Shown here in pieces: positions 8,784 to 17,135 of a stretch of DNA of 64,000 nt. A program made the position numbers and the translations under genes. Source of the DNA: Pseudomonadota bacterium (GTDB taxonomy: Bacteria; Pseudomonadota; Gammaproteobacteria; Pseudomonadales; Azotimanducaceae); assembly GCA_027624035.1 (NCBI GenBank), contig JAQBUI010000008.1:1-64000 (forward strand), read 5' to 3'. A model generated the notes under the pieces. The model worked only from the letters and a program-made list of their open reading frames with translations, was not told the origin of the DNA and did no database searches. Position 1 is the stretch's first letter. The number at the start of each line of letters is the position of its first letter.

Positions 8784-9425
8784 ATGGCCGAACGATCGGG
8801 GTTCCGACCCCTCCCGTTGCAGCATGGCGAGGATTTCATCCTGATCGATGAGATCAGGGATTTTGAAACCCCGCCTGCTGCATTCGATGCCCTCTGGCAT
8901 CAACATCCTGCGGCCTATCCAAAAATCCGGATGATGGGCAAAACCATCCCGACGCCTCGATGGCAGCAGGCGTATCTACAAGACTATGCCTTCGCGGGCG
9001 AGGTCAGTCGCGCCGCCCCGATGCCGCCGGGGCTCGAGTGCTACCTGGAATGGTTGAGACTTCATGTAGACCGTAGATTGAACGGACTGCTGCTCAACTG
9101 GTATGACGGACGCCACAGACACTACATCGGGCGACACCGGGACAAAACGGCAGGGCTGGTTGCGGGTAGCCCGATCGCAACCGTGTCACTGGGTGAGGAG
9201 CGGACACTGAGGATGAGGCCGCATCATGGCAAGGGCTATATTGACTTCCGCCTTCAGCACCACAGCGTGGTGGTGATTCCGTACCATATCAATCGCGATT
9301 ACTACCATGAGGTGCCACCATCGACCCATGAAGGCCGGCGGATATCGGTTACCGCCAGGGTGTTCGAGACAAATGGGCCGGGTGAATCAACGGCCCGCAG
9401 GCGACAGGGGCTACGCTTCGCGTAG
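8784..9425 (+). CDS. AlkB-type 2-oxoglutarate/Fe(II) dioxygenase (alkylated DNA repair)
   Basis: A 213-residue Fe(II)/2-oxoglutarate dioxygenase of the AlkB family, which oxidatively removes alkyl groups from nucleic-acid bases. ATG at 8784 gives 'MAERSGFRPLPLQHGEDFIL'; the longer frame from 8688 overlaps the preceding ORF. The iron site is visible as 'GRHRDKTAGLV' (HxD, near residue 115) with the distal His in 'RDYYHEVPPSTHEG' (near residue 175). The 2-oxoglutarate-binding arginines are in 'RRISVTARVFE' (residues 185-195). 'NWYDGRHRHYIG' precedes the HxD as in other members. It stands alone, so substrate choice (DNA, RNA or protein) is not shown by context. Confidence 0.82.
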   Translation: MAERSGFRPLPLQHGEDFILIDEIRDFETPPAAFDALWHQHPAAYPKIRMMGKTIPTPRWQQAYLQDYAFAGEVSRAAPMPPGLECYLEWLRLHVDRRLNGLLLNWYDGRHRHYIGRHRDKTAGLVAGSPIATVSLGEERTLRMRPHHGKGYIDFRLQHHSVVVIPYHINRDYYHEVPPSTHEGRRISVTARVFETNGPGESTARRRQGLRFA

Positions 9426-9459
9426 CCATAGGGTGAGCCCGTGGCCGGGTCAGGTATCT

Positions 9460-10080
9460 TCATGAAGCCCTCAGGAGAGCCATTTTCGATTGGCAAAGTA
9501 ACGCCTGGACATCGGTAAACCCAGCAGCGAACAAAGCCTCAATTTGTTCTTCCCTGGTCATGTACAATTCACAATCAGTCATCCCGTCTGGACCAGAGAA
9601 GTGATCGTTGACGAGATAGAACCCCTCGTCAGACAGAACGGTACGCACTTGTTCATGCAATCGTTTCGCTAAAGACTTGTGGCGTAACTCATGCACCGCC
9701 TGGTTTGTTACCACGCAGTCGAAGATGCCCAGATCTTCCATCCAGTCTTCGGCTTTGAAACTCCGTTCAACGAAGGTAACCCTTTGTCGATACCCATCCA
9801 AACGCGTTCTCGCCAGATCGTGCATCGCACCAGAGAAATCCAGTGCAACATAATCGTCCACCCTACAATGCTCCAGCAGGTGTTTAGCCAGAAAACCTGG
9901 TCCCGACCCTAGCTCCAGAACTCGACCGACGGCGCTTTCACTCCGGCGGATTTCAGTTGCGAACCGCTCAAAGAACAACGGCCTGTCTGGTCGCTTTTCC
10001 AATGCAGTCCGTTCCCATTCAAGCGCGTCCTCCTGAATCCTGAAGTCTATTGGGCTTGGTACTTCATTCACGGTCGGCAT
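9460..10080 (-). CDS. class I SAM-dependent methyltransferase
   Basis: The 206-residue protein from ATG 10080 ('MPTVNEVPSPIDFRIQEDAL') has a Rossmann-fold methyltransferase core. Motif I is 'VLELGSGPGFLAKHLL' near residue 53, the acidic motif II end is 'YVALDFSG' near residue 77, and 'FDCVVTNQAVHELRHK' near residue 118 is motif IV. An in-frame ATG at 10137 would add 19 residues with no family likeness. The C-terminal 'GFYLVNDHFSG' and 'EEQIEALFAAGF' fit Methyltransf_25/11-type small-molecule methylases. Substrate unknown; neighbours give no clue. Base composition is somewhat lower in GC than the flanking core genes, in line with an accessory region. Confidence 0.75.
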   Translation of the reverse strand: MPTVNEVPSPIDFRIQEDALEWERTALEKRPDRPLFFERFATEIRRSESAVGRVLELGSGPGFLAKHLLEHCRVDDYVALDFSGAMHDLARTRLDGYRQRVTFVERSFKAEDWMEDLGIFDCVVTNQAVHELRHKSLAKRLHEQVRTVLSDEGFYLVNDHFSGPDGMTDCELYMTREEQIEALFAAGFTDVQALLCQSKMALLRAS

Positions 10081-10508
10081 AGGTGCTCCATAGTGGACAA
10101 GACAGCTATATACGGCAGAACGTGCACATCCCCTCAACTTGCACCCGCTCGATAGCGAAACTTCTACTCACTCGTATCCCACGAGTGCATCCACAGGAGA
10201 TACCAATGAATCCGCCAGGCAACGTCCTGCTTCGATACCATACATCAGAAAACACCTCGACCCAGCAAGCCCGGGTAAAGCGACAGGATCATCGATTCCT
10301 GGGCATGGGCAGTATGGCAACTAGCCGATTATGCCGATCGACGTCGAACAATTCTTTTGCCAGGCGACCCTGTGAACGTTTGCTGCTATCTGTGTTGGAC
10401 TGACAATGAATGCGGACGAAACGGATACCGGACTCATCGCTGGGCTTTCCAACCGGCGCTGGCATCTGTACGCTAGCGTCTCGTTATTTTCCTGACTGTC
10501 TGTTATTC
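10081..10508. other. region of uncertain content upstream of the solute-binding protein
   Basis: About 430 bp. A good Shine-Dalgarno-like 'caggagataccaatg' precedes an ATG at 10206, whose frame runs to about 10403 without any recognisable motif. A second frame beginning after a TAA near 10276 reads through to about 10470 with a Cys- and Trp-rich stretch. Neither can be assigned. The region may be the remains of a small gene plus the promoter of the downstream gene. Confidence 0.35.
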
Positions 10509-12434
10509 ATGATGCGCCTCGGCTCAAGCGGCCTGCTCTTGCTCACTCTGATGGTAACCGGTGCTGTCTGCTGGTCCGATCAGCCCGATCACGACTGGCC
10601 CGAGGCCTGGTTCGAACCCATGCGGACCGCCAGCGAACTGGGTATCACCAGTTTCACCCAGAGCCCCATACTCGATGGCAAGGATCTGCCACCGGTCCGG
10701 GAACGATTGCCCGCAGACCCACCGGTCGTGGTTCCACTGCGCGCCATCGGCCGCTACGGTGGTACCGCCCGCATCACCCGGGATGAATGGCTGACGTTTC
10801 CCAATGTCGAATCGCCGCTGACCATCTCTGCCGACATGCGGACCTTTCTACCTAATCTGGTCGAATCGTGGGACGTCAGCCACGGAGGTCGCCGCATCAC
10901 CCTCAGACTGCGCGAGGGCATTCGCTGGTCCGACGGCGTACCGCTCACCAGCGACGACTTCCTGTTTGTTTTCAATGACCTGTGGTTAAACGAGGAGATA
11001 GCCCCGGTCCCCAGCCCAATGGCCAAGGGCGGGCGCGCGGTGAAGGTAAGTGAGCATGAGTTCTACTACGAATACGACCAACCAAAACCCATCGTGGTCA
11101 ACTGGCTGGCCCAGTACGGTAGCTTTCTGATCGCACCGAAACACCACTATCAGCAGTTCCACCCCACCTATGTGGACCGGGAGGCGTTGAACCGGCGGAT
11201 CAGCGACATGGGCTTCATGACCTGGATGGCGTTCATCGGCGCGGCCAGGGGACAGCAGATTGAGGAGAGCGCCGACGCGCCCACCCTGGATGCGCATCGA
11301 ATGGTACGACGCACACCAACCGCGGCCTACTACGAACGCAACCCCTACTACTTCAAGGTCGACCCGGAGGGTAACCAGCTTCCCTATATCGATGCCGTGG
11401 TGTCCAGGGTGATCGACAACAAGGAAGTGATTGCCGCCATGTCCACCAGTGGCCAGCTCGACTTCTCGGCCTTTGAACTGAAGACCCAGGACATCCCGCT
11501 ACTGAAGCTCGGCGAGCGCACCGGCGAAATCAGGGTACTCATCTGGAACCGGTTGCACTCCAGCGATGTGGTGATCCAGATGAATTACAACCATCCGGAC
11601 CAGCGCCTGGCGTCATTGTTTCTCGATCACCGCTTTCGGGAGGCGATGTCCATCGCCATCAACCGGGACGAGATGAACAACATCATCTATTTCGGCCACG
11701 GCACGCCGCGCCAGGTCACAGCCCATCCCACCAGCGCCATGTTCGAACCGGAATTCGCCACCGCGTACACGCAATACGATCCGCGCCGCGCCCGGGCACT
11801 GCTGGACGAAATTGGCCTTAAAGACGTCAACGGCGATGGCCTGCGGGAATTTCCCGACGGCTCACAGCTCGTCATCACGCTGGAATTCATCGACTGGGAA
11901 ACGCCCAAGGCGATCACTCTTGAACTGGTCACCCTGTACTGGCAGGAAGTGGGCATAGACCTGCGCCTCAAGATCGTCGACCGGAGCCTGCAGTCCGCCC
12001 GGGCCCAGGCCAACCAGATGGATATGACCGTCTGGCATGCCGACCGGGACACAGACATCCTGCTGCCGGTCTACCCCGTGTGGTTCGCCCCTGTCTATAC
12101 CAACTGGGACAACATCATGTGGAACGACTGGTCCCGCTGGTATCTCACCAATGGCCGGTTGGGCAAGGAACCACCGCCACAGTTTCGCCAGCTGCAGCAT
12201 TGGGTGGACGAACTGGCTTCCACCACGGATGAAGCCCGGCGAATCGAAGTCGGCAAGAACCTGCTGCGGAGCAATGCTGAAAACCTCTGGACCATCGGCA
12301 CCGTCGGTCTCGCCCCACAGCCGGTCGTGATCTCAAGCCGCCTGCGCGGCGTGCCGGAACAGGGAATCTGGGGCTGGGACAACCGCTGGACCCTGTCCTA
12401 CCATCCGGCAACGTGGTACTTCGTTGCAGATTAG
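10509..12434 (+). CDS. ABC transporter substrate-binding protein, family 5
   Basis: A 641-residue periplasmic binding protein of the SBP_bac_5 class (dipeptide/oligopeptide or sugar ligands). ATG at 10509 starts a signal peptide 'MMRLGSSGLLLLTLMVTGAV' with a likely cleavage near residues 22-25; the in-frame start at 10410 would bury it. The family core is clear: 'LVESWDVSHGGRRITLRLRE' then GIRWSDGVPLTSDDFLF (residues 115-160), and 'FREAMSIAINRDEMNNIIYF' near residue 380. It is longer than DppA-type proteins and begins with an extra 70-residue segment, as in putative oligogalacturonide/peptide SBPs. There is no permease or ATPase next to it: it is followed by a tRNA on the other strand. It may serve an importer elsewhere. 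Confidence 0.85.
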   Translation: MMRLGSSGLLLLTLMVTGAVCWSDQPDHDWPEAWFEPMRTASELGITSFTQSPILDGKDLPPVRERLPADPPVVVPLRAIGRYGGTARITRDEWLTFPNVESPLTISADMRTFLPNLVESWDVSHGGRRITLRLREGIRWSDGVPLTSDDFLFVFNDLWLNEEIAPVPSPMAKGGRAVKVSEHEFYYEYDQPKPIVVNWLAQYGSFLIAPKHHYQQFHPTYVDREALNRRISDMGFMTWMAFIGAARGQQIEESADAPTLDAHRMVRRTPTAAYYERNPYYFKVDPEGNQLPYIDAVVSRVIDNKEVIAAMSTSGQLDFSAFELKTQDIPLLKLGERTGEIRVLIWNRLHSSDVVIQMNYNHPDQRLASLFLDHRFREAMSIAINRDEMNNIIYFGHGTPRQVTAHPTSAMFEPEFATAYTQYDPRRARALLDEIGLKDVNGDGLREFPDGSQLVITLEFIDWETPKAITLELVTLYWQEVGIDLRLKIVDRSLQSARAQANQMDMTVWHADRDTDILLPVYPVWFAPVYTNWDNIMWNDWSRWYLTNGRLGKEPPPQFRQLQHWVDELASTTDEARRIEVGKNLLRSNAENLWTIGTVGLAPQPVVISSRLRGVPEQGIWGWDNRWTLSYHPATWYFVAD

Positions 12435-12523
12435 GTCTACGGAAGGATCAGGAACGGCGGATAGAGCTGATAGACCAGCACATGGCCCTGGCTACGTAGC
12501 ATGTTTTTGGAAAATCGTGGATT

Positions 12524-12599
12524 TGGTGGAGCTAGGCAGGATCGAACTGCCGACCTCGTGACTGCCAGTCACGCGCTCTCCCAGCTGAGCTATAGCCCC
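12524..12599 (-). tRNA. tRNA-Ala (anticodon GGC)
   Basis: Read on the minus strand, the 76-nt sequence starts GGGGCTA-TA-GCTC and ends TAGCTCC-ACCA, so CCA is encoded. The acceptor stem pairs 7/7 with the G3-U70 wobble that marks tRNA-Ala. The anticodon arm is CGTGA-CTGGCAG-TCACG with anticodon GGC, and the T arm is GGCAG-TTCGATC-CTGCC. The D arm has GCTC...GAGC. It lies upstream of no protein gene on its strand and next to the TIGR03084/gltX block, a neighbourhood for tRNA-Ala(GGC) known in pseudomonads. Confidence 0.97.
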
Positions 12600-12712
12600 A
12601 TGTTTTGGTGTTGGGAACGAAGGGTGCGAATCGTAGCGGAAAAATCAGGGACGATCAACAGAACCTGGGCCACCGCGACGTCTCAATTGTTGCCATCGCC
12701 AGTTGCAGACAA

Positions 12713-13486
12713 TCAGCGGTGGTTGATGGTTCTCGTGCCCGGGGCCGGCGGGTCCTGGGGTGGTCCGGCAAAACACTGGGCGATGGCCATCCAGCGGGTG
12801 GCGGGTTCACCCACCACGGCAAGATTCACATCGGCAATGTTACGGCCCTGGGTGACCACGTGGCAGAACTCTGCGGAATCACCCTGTACGTAATTGTCCG
12901 CAGAGGGCTCGCCCCACTCCCAGGTGTCACCATTGGGCGCGGTCAGCTTTACGTAGGGCGCGGGACCCGGCGGGTCCAGCTGGCGGTTGGCAAAGGTCCA
13001 GCCGTAGGTTCTGACGCCGATCACGCAGATGTTCTTGAGGCGTTCGCCATTGTTCCGCTTGGTTCCAAACAGGTCATAGATGTCCTGGCCGTGGGACCAC
13101 GTCTCCATCTGTCGGGCGGTGGTGAACATCATCACCCCCATGTCCGGGCCAAACCAGGGCACGCGGCGCTTCGGATCACTGTTGCCGAGCTGGTTGCACA
13201 TGTCCTGAAAATAGCGCCACCAGGTGTCCAGCAGTTCCTCGCCCTCCATGGTGGGATTCATCAGTGCCCCCACCTTTGCTGGCTGCGCCTTCTGTGCCAG
13301 AAATTCCTCGGCATCCGTCAGTGACAGCACCGCGGCACGGTCCGCGCCATGCAGATGCTGCACCACCTTGTTGATGGTCCAGTTCTTGAACGGGGTCTCC
13401 CGCGCCCAGTCGTCCTGGTCCAGCTTGTCCAGTACTGCCTTGAGCTCGGTGCCTTCTTCCAACAGATCTTCGGCCTGTTGCATCAT
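12713..13486 (-). CDS. TIGR03084-family protein (maleylpyruvate isomerase/DinB-like fold)
   Basis: The 257-residue protein resembles the TIGR03084 group related to mycothiol-dependent maleylpyruvate isomerase N-terminal domains. The first 60 residues contain 'WARETPFKNWTINKVVQHLH' with the first metal-type His. A further His lies in 'RQMETWSHGQDIYDLFG' near residue 125. The C-terminal 'AEFCHVVTQGRNIADVNLAV' is a lipid-binding-like SCP2-type end. These proteins are common in mycobacteria and marine bacteria, and their reaction is not established. ATG at 13486 is followed at once by a second ATG. It is 47 bp downstream of gltX and may be cotranscribed with it. Confidence 0.75.
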   Translation of the reverse strand: MMQQAEDLLEEGTELKAVLDKLDQDDWARETPFKNWTINKVVQHLHGADRAAVLSLTDAEEFLAQKAQPAKVGALMNPTMEGEELLDTWWRYFQDMCNQLGNSDPKRRVPWFGPDMGVMMFTTARQMETWSHGQDIYDLFGTKRNNGERLKNICVIGVRTYGWTFANRQLDPPGPAPYVKLTAPNGDTWEWGEPSADNYVQGDSAEFCHVVTQGRNIADVNLAVVGEPATRWMAIAQCFAGPPQDPPAPGTRTINHR

Positions 13487-13533
13487 GTTGTGTACTCCCT
13501 CGTCGTCATCTGTCTGCTGTTGTCTGTCTCATT

Positions 13534-15021
13534 CTATGGCCTTGCCAGCGTCTCGTATTCCTTCTGAAGCTTCTTCATCGCCTTGTTGGAGACCCCGCCC
13601 AGCACGTCTGTGGCGTGCTTGATTCGGGCACGGATCAGGTCCGGGCCGATGATCGCCATGGAATCAAACAGCGGCGGGGAAACAGGCTTGCCCGACACCG
13701 CCACAAAGATCGGTGCGAGCACATCCCTGATCCTGATGTCCATGGATTCTGCGAGGCGGGCAAAGAGGTCATTGAGTTTGTCCCGGTCCCAGCCATCGAG
13801 TGACTCCATCTCCCACAGGGTGAACTGCAGCACCTTCTTCACCTCGTCGGGGGCCAGGGTCTTGTGAGCCAGTGCCTCCTCGGTCAACTCCGGCAGGCCC
13901 TCTGCAAAAAACGCAATCATGCCGGCGACTTCCGAGAACACGTCCACCCGCTCCCGGATCAGGGGGATCACCTTCACGAGGTTCTCCCGGTTGTAGGCCC
14001 AGTTGCTGATCCGGTCTGCAAAGGCGTCATCATCAAGCTCTTCCCGCAGCCAGCGCCCGTTCAGCCATTTCAGTTTTTCCACATCAAACACCGGCGCCCC
14101 GAGGGAGATCCGCTGCAGATCAAAGTGTTCGATCATGGTGGCCAGAGAGAATTTCTCCTCCCCGTCCGGCATGCTCCAGCCGAGCATCCCGAGATAATTC
14201 AGTACCGCTTCCGGCAAAAAGCCCATGCGTTCGTAGAAGCGGATGCTGGTGGGGTTCTTGCGCTTGGAGAGCTTGCTCTTGTCCGGGTTGCGCAGCAGCG
14301 GCATGTGAATCAGCTCCGGCATGGCCCAGCCGAAATACTGGTACAGCAGGATGTGCTTGGGCGCGGAATTGATCCATTCTTCGCCGCGAATGATATGGGT
14401 AATCTCCATCAGATGGTCATCGACGACCACGGCCAGATGGTAGGTGGGGCTGCCATCGGACTTCATCAGCACCTGCATGTCGATCTGCGCCCAGTCGATT
14501 TCGATCTGCCCGCGCAGTTGGTCCTGCACAATACAGGTGCCGCTGTCGGGCACCTTCATGCGCACCACGTGTTCCTCGCCAGCGGCCAGCTTGCGTGCCA
14601 CTTCGTCTTGGGTAAGCGACATGCACAGGCCATCGTAACGGGCGGTTTCCTTACGGGCCATCTGCCCTGCCCGCATTTCATTCAACCGCCCGGTGCTGCA
14701 GAAGCAGTGAAACGCGTGGCCGTCCGCGAGCAATTGCCTGACGTATTCAGCATAGATGGGCAGGCGCTCGCTCTGCCGGTAGGGTCCATACGGGCCGGGT
14801 TTGTCGGGCCCTTCATCCCAGTCCAGGCCCAGCCAGCGCAGGGAATCGAGAATATTCTGCTCCGATGCCGCAGTGCTGCGGGCGGCATCGGTGTCTTCAA
14901 TACGAAGAATGAACTGGCCCCCATTCTGACGGGCAAGGCAGAGACTGAACAGCGCCATATAGGCAGTGCCCACGTGAGGGTCTCCGGTAGGAGACGGGGC
15001 GACACGGGTACGGATTGGCAT
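13534..15021 (-). CDS. gltX: glutamate--tRNA ligase
   Basis: A 495-residue class Ib glutamyl-tRNA synthetase charging tRNA-Glu. The HIGH-type motif is in 'RVAPSPTGDPHVGTAYMALF' (residues 5-24) and the KMSKS-type loop in 'NPDKSKLSKRKNPTSIRFYE' (near residue 250). A Cys-containing region 'HAFHCFCSTGRLNEMRAGQM' near residue 100 lies in the connective domain. The 'GDPHVGT' variant and the long match in texture to Pseudomonas GltX point to the same GluRS branch. The C-terminal alpha-helical cage is complete, so length is normal. The start is 58 bp from the divergent dusA start. Confidence 0.96.
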   Translation of the reverse strand: MPIRTRVAPSPTGDPHVGTAYMALFSLCLARQNGGQFILRIEDTDAARSTAASEQNILDSLRWLGLDWDEGPDKPGPYGPYRQSERLPIYAEYVRQLLADGHAFHCFCSTGRLNEMRAGQMARKETARYDGLCMSLTQDEVARKLAAGEEHVVRMKVPDSGTCIVQDQLRGQIEIDWAQIDMQVLMKSDGSPTYHLAVVVDDHLMEITHIIRGEEWINSAPKHILLYQYFGWAMPELIHMPLLRNPDKSKLSKRKNPTSIRFYERMGFLPEAVLNYLGMLGWSMPDGEEKFSLATMIEHFDLQRISLGAPVFDVEKLKWLNGRWLREELDDDAFADRISNWAYNRENLVKVIPLIRERVDVFSEVAGMIAFFAEGLPELTEEALAHKTLAPDEVKKVLQFTLWEMESLDGWDRDKLNDLFARLAESMDIRIRDVLAPIFVAVSGKPVSPPLFDSMAIIGPDLIRARIKHATDVLGGVSNKAMKKLQKEYETLARP

Positions 15022-15079
15022 GGCGCGGATGTTACACTATCGCCCCTCAACTTTTAATCACGAGTCGCCACCAGAGCCC

Positions 15080-16105
15080 ATGTCCGAGCATCAGACCATG
15101 GCCCCTTCACTCGCCCTGGACCGGAGACTGTCCGTCGCCCCGATGATGGGCTGCACCGACCGGCACTGCCGGGTTCTGTTGCGGCTGCTGTCTCCCCATG
15201 CCCTGCTCTACAGCGAAATGATCGCCACCGGGGCGCTGCTGCATGGCGATACCGAGCGGATTCTGGCTCATGGCATTGATGAACCCGCTGCGTTTCAGCT
15301 GGGTGGCAGCAACCCTGAAGATCTTGCGGCCTGCGCACGGCTGATCGAACAAGCGGGTTACCGGGAGGTGAATCTCAACTGCGGCTGCCCGAGCGACCGG
15401 GTGCAGGTCGGCGGTATCGGTGCCTGCCTGATGGCGGAGCCTGATCTCGTTGCCGAGTGCTATCGCGCCATGGCGGAGGCAGTGAACCTTCCGGTGACCA
15501 TTAAATGCCGCATCGGCATTGATGACCGGGATGACTATGGCTTCTTCACCGGGTTCTTGACGCCAATTCATCAGGCCGGCTGCCGGGTGTTCATCGTCCA
15601 TGCCCGTAAGGCGGTCCTGCAGGGCCTGTCACCCAGGGAGAACCGGGAGATTCCGCCACTCGTGTACGATTATGTGCGCCGTGCCATGGCAGACTTTCCG
15701 GACACGACCTTTGTGCTCAATGGCGGCATCAAGACTGCAGAAGAGGTTCGATGCCTGCAACCCGGGTTTCACGGCCTCATGCTGGGCCGGGCCCCGTACG
15801 CCAACCCCTGGTTGCTGGCAGAGATTGAACAGCAATGCTTCGGCACGCCGATGCCGGACCCGGAACTGATCCTCGCGGCGTATCGGGACTATATGACAGA
15901 GCAGATCGCAAGCGGCACTGCCGTCAAGTACATGGCCAAACACCTGCTCGGATATTTCACCGGCCACCGGGGTGCCCGGGCCTTCCGGCGCTATCTCAGC
16001 AGCCACATGTTCGCTGCTGACGCCGGCATTGAAGTTCTCGATGACGCACTGGCGGAATCCGGGGTCCTTGACCACTGCCGGGCGGCCATGGCGGTGGCCC
16101 GGTGA
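15080..16105 (+). CDS. dusA: tRNA-dihydrouridine(20/20a) synthase DusA
   Basis: A 341-residue FMN-dependent TIM-barrel enzyme that reduces uridines 20/20a in the tRNA D-loop using NADPH. ATG at 15080 gives 'MSEHQTMAPSLALDRRLSVA'; the frame upstream to 15020 overlaps the gltX promoter region. Typical DusA signatures are 'APMMGCTDRHCR' near residue 20, 'NLNCGCPSDRVQVGGIGACL' near residue 100 with the catalytic Cys, 'HARKAVLQGLSPRENREIPP' near residue 175 and 'NGGIKTAEEV' near residue 212. The next gene starts inside its stop codon (GTGA overlap). Confidence 0.94.
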   Translation: MSEHQTMAPSLALDRRLSVAPMMGCTDRHCRVLLRLLSPHALLYSEMIATGALLHGDTERILAHGIDEPAAFQLGGSNPEDLAACARLIEQAGYREVNLNCGCPSDRVQVGGIGACLMAEPDLVAECYRAMAEAVNLPVTIKCRIGIDDRDDYGFFTGFLTPIHQAGCRVFIVHARKAVLQGLSPRENREIPPLVYDYVRRAMADFPDTTFVLNGGIKTAEEVRCLQPGFHGLMLGRAPYANPWLLAEIEQQCFGTPMPDPELILAAYRDYMTEQIASGTAVKYMAKHLLGYFTGHRGARAFRRYLSSHMFAADAGIEVLDDALAESGVLDHCRAAMAVAR

Positions 16106-16563
16106 TCAGGCGTCTGACTCAATTCTTTGAGGCCCACTTTGTCGAGCAGCCGCAACAGGACGACCAGCACGGGATCGAATTCACGACGGCCGCACTGCTG
16201 ATCGAGGTATCCCGCAGTGATAACGACAAAGACGACCAGGAACAGGCATCGATCATCGGAATTTTGACGTCGCTGTTCAACTTCAGCAGTGAGGAACTGA
16301 CTACGCTCATGGCGGCTGCAGAGGATGCGGTGGATGATGCCCATGACCTGCATCAGTTCACGCGTCTCGTCAACGAGACCTATGACTATGACGGTCGCAA
16401 ACGTCTGGTGGTCGCACTCTGGCAGGTCGCCTTCGCAGACGGCAGGGTTGACAAGTTCGAGGAGCACATCATCCGCAGAATCGCAGGGCTGCTGCACATC
16501 GACAACGGTGACTTTACCGAGGCAAGGCACATCGCGCGGCAGTCAATGCAGGTCGGCCGTTAG
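16102..16563 (+). CDS. TerB-family (tellurite resistance-like) protein
   Basis: A 153-residue all-helical protein beginning at a GTG that overlaps the dusA stop by four bases, implying coupled translation. The second half contains 'LVVALWQVAFADGRVDKFEE' and then HIIRRIAGLLHI. This is the TerB/COG4103 pattern with the acidic 'ADG.VD..E' loop proposed to bind metal. Family members with this size are widespread in Proteobacteria and are not usually involved in tellurite resistance; their function is unknown. It converges on the STAS gene with only two bases between the stops. Confidence 0.8.
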   Translation: MIRRLTQFFEAHFVEQPQQDDQHGIEFTTAALLIEVSRSDNDKDDQEQASIIGILTSLFNFSSEELTTLMAAAEDAVDDAHDLHQFTRLVNETYDYDGRKRLVVALWQVAFADGRVDKFEEHIIRRIAGLLHIDNGDFTEARHIARQSMQVGR

Positions 16564-16565
16564 GT

Positions 16566-17084
16566 TCAGGCGCTCTGTTTGGCCACAGCGCGGGAGACCT
16601 GCATCGCCTGTTCTTCCTCAAGGGCCGCCACAAGATCCTTGAAATCGCGATGGTTCTTCTTATTCAGGGTCATCAGAATGCGGTGGGCTTCGAGGACCTG
16701 ATCCCGCAGGTTGGCCTCAGAGACGATCTCCTGGGGGAGTTCCAGCATGTCCGGCATCCCATCCAGCGGGCCATCGACGATCACGAAGACATCTTCGAAA
16801 CCTACGTTCTGCAACGTTCTGGTGACGTCTTCAATGCTGGTAAACAACGTGGGCTTGTGGCCATAGGCGGCCTGGGTACGCAGCGAAATCTTGGCCAGCA
16901 TTCCAAGCGTCGTACTGTCCAGCGCTTCGGTTTCGGTCAGATCCAGTACCACGGCGCGAAACGATTTGGAGTGGCCGACCTTTTCCAGGAATGTACTGAT
17001 GGTCGGGCCCAGGGTAACACGTACATCGCCGACGAATTTCAATACAAAAACGCCGTCGGTCTCCGTGTACAGAATCTTGCTCAT
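16566..17084 (-). CDS. STAS-domain protein (anti-sigma-factor antagonist, HsbA-like)
   Basis: The first 100 of 172 residues form a STAS domain: 'VFVLKFVGDVRVTLGPTIST' and 'AVVLDLTETEALDSTTLGML', the latter carrying the conserved phospho-acceptor Ser/Thr region (D-S-T-T-L). A helical tail of about 60 residues rich in charged residues follows. It lies 51 bp downstream of a gene for a receiver-like/PP2C phosphatase. This is the same pairing as Pseudomonas HsbR-HsbA, where the phosphatase dephosphorylates the STAS protein to control a partner switch for motility/biofilm. The partner kinase/anti-sigma factor is not in this window, so the downstream target is unknown. Confidence 0.82.
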   Translation of the reverse strand: MSKILYTETDGVFVLKFVGDVRVTLGPTISTFLEKVGHSKSFRAVVLDLTETEALDSTTLGMLAKISLRTQAAYGHKPTLFTSIEDVTRTLQNVGFEDVFVIVDGPLDGMPDMLELPQEIVSEANLRDQVLEAHRILMTLNKKNHRDFKDLVAALEEEQAMQVSRAVAKQSA

Positions 17085-17135
17085 CTCTTCTACTCTCGGG
17101 CCGTCCGACCCTGACTCATGTAATGTCTTTATGCC

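Noticed and set aside
8225-8839. 204-codon minus-strand ORF spanning the GST fragment and AlkB start
   Set aside because: It is antisense to two recognisable coding regions and has no motif of its own.
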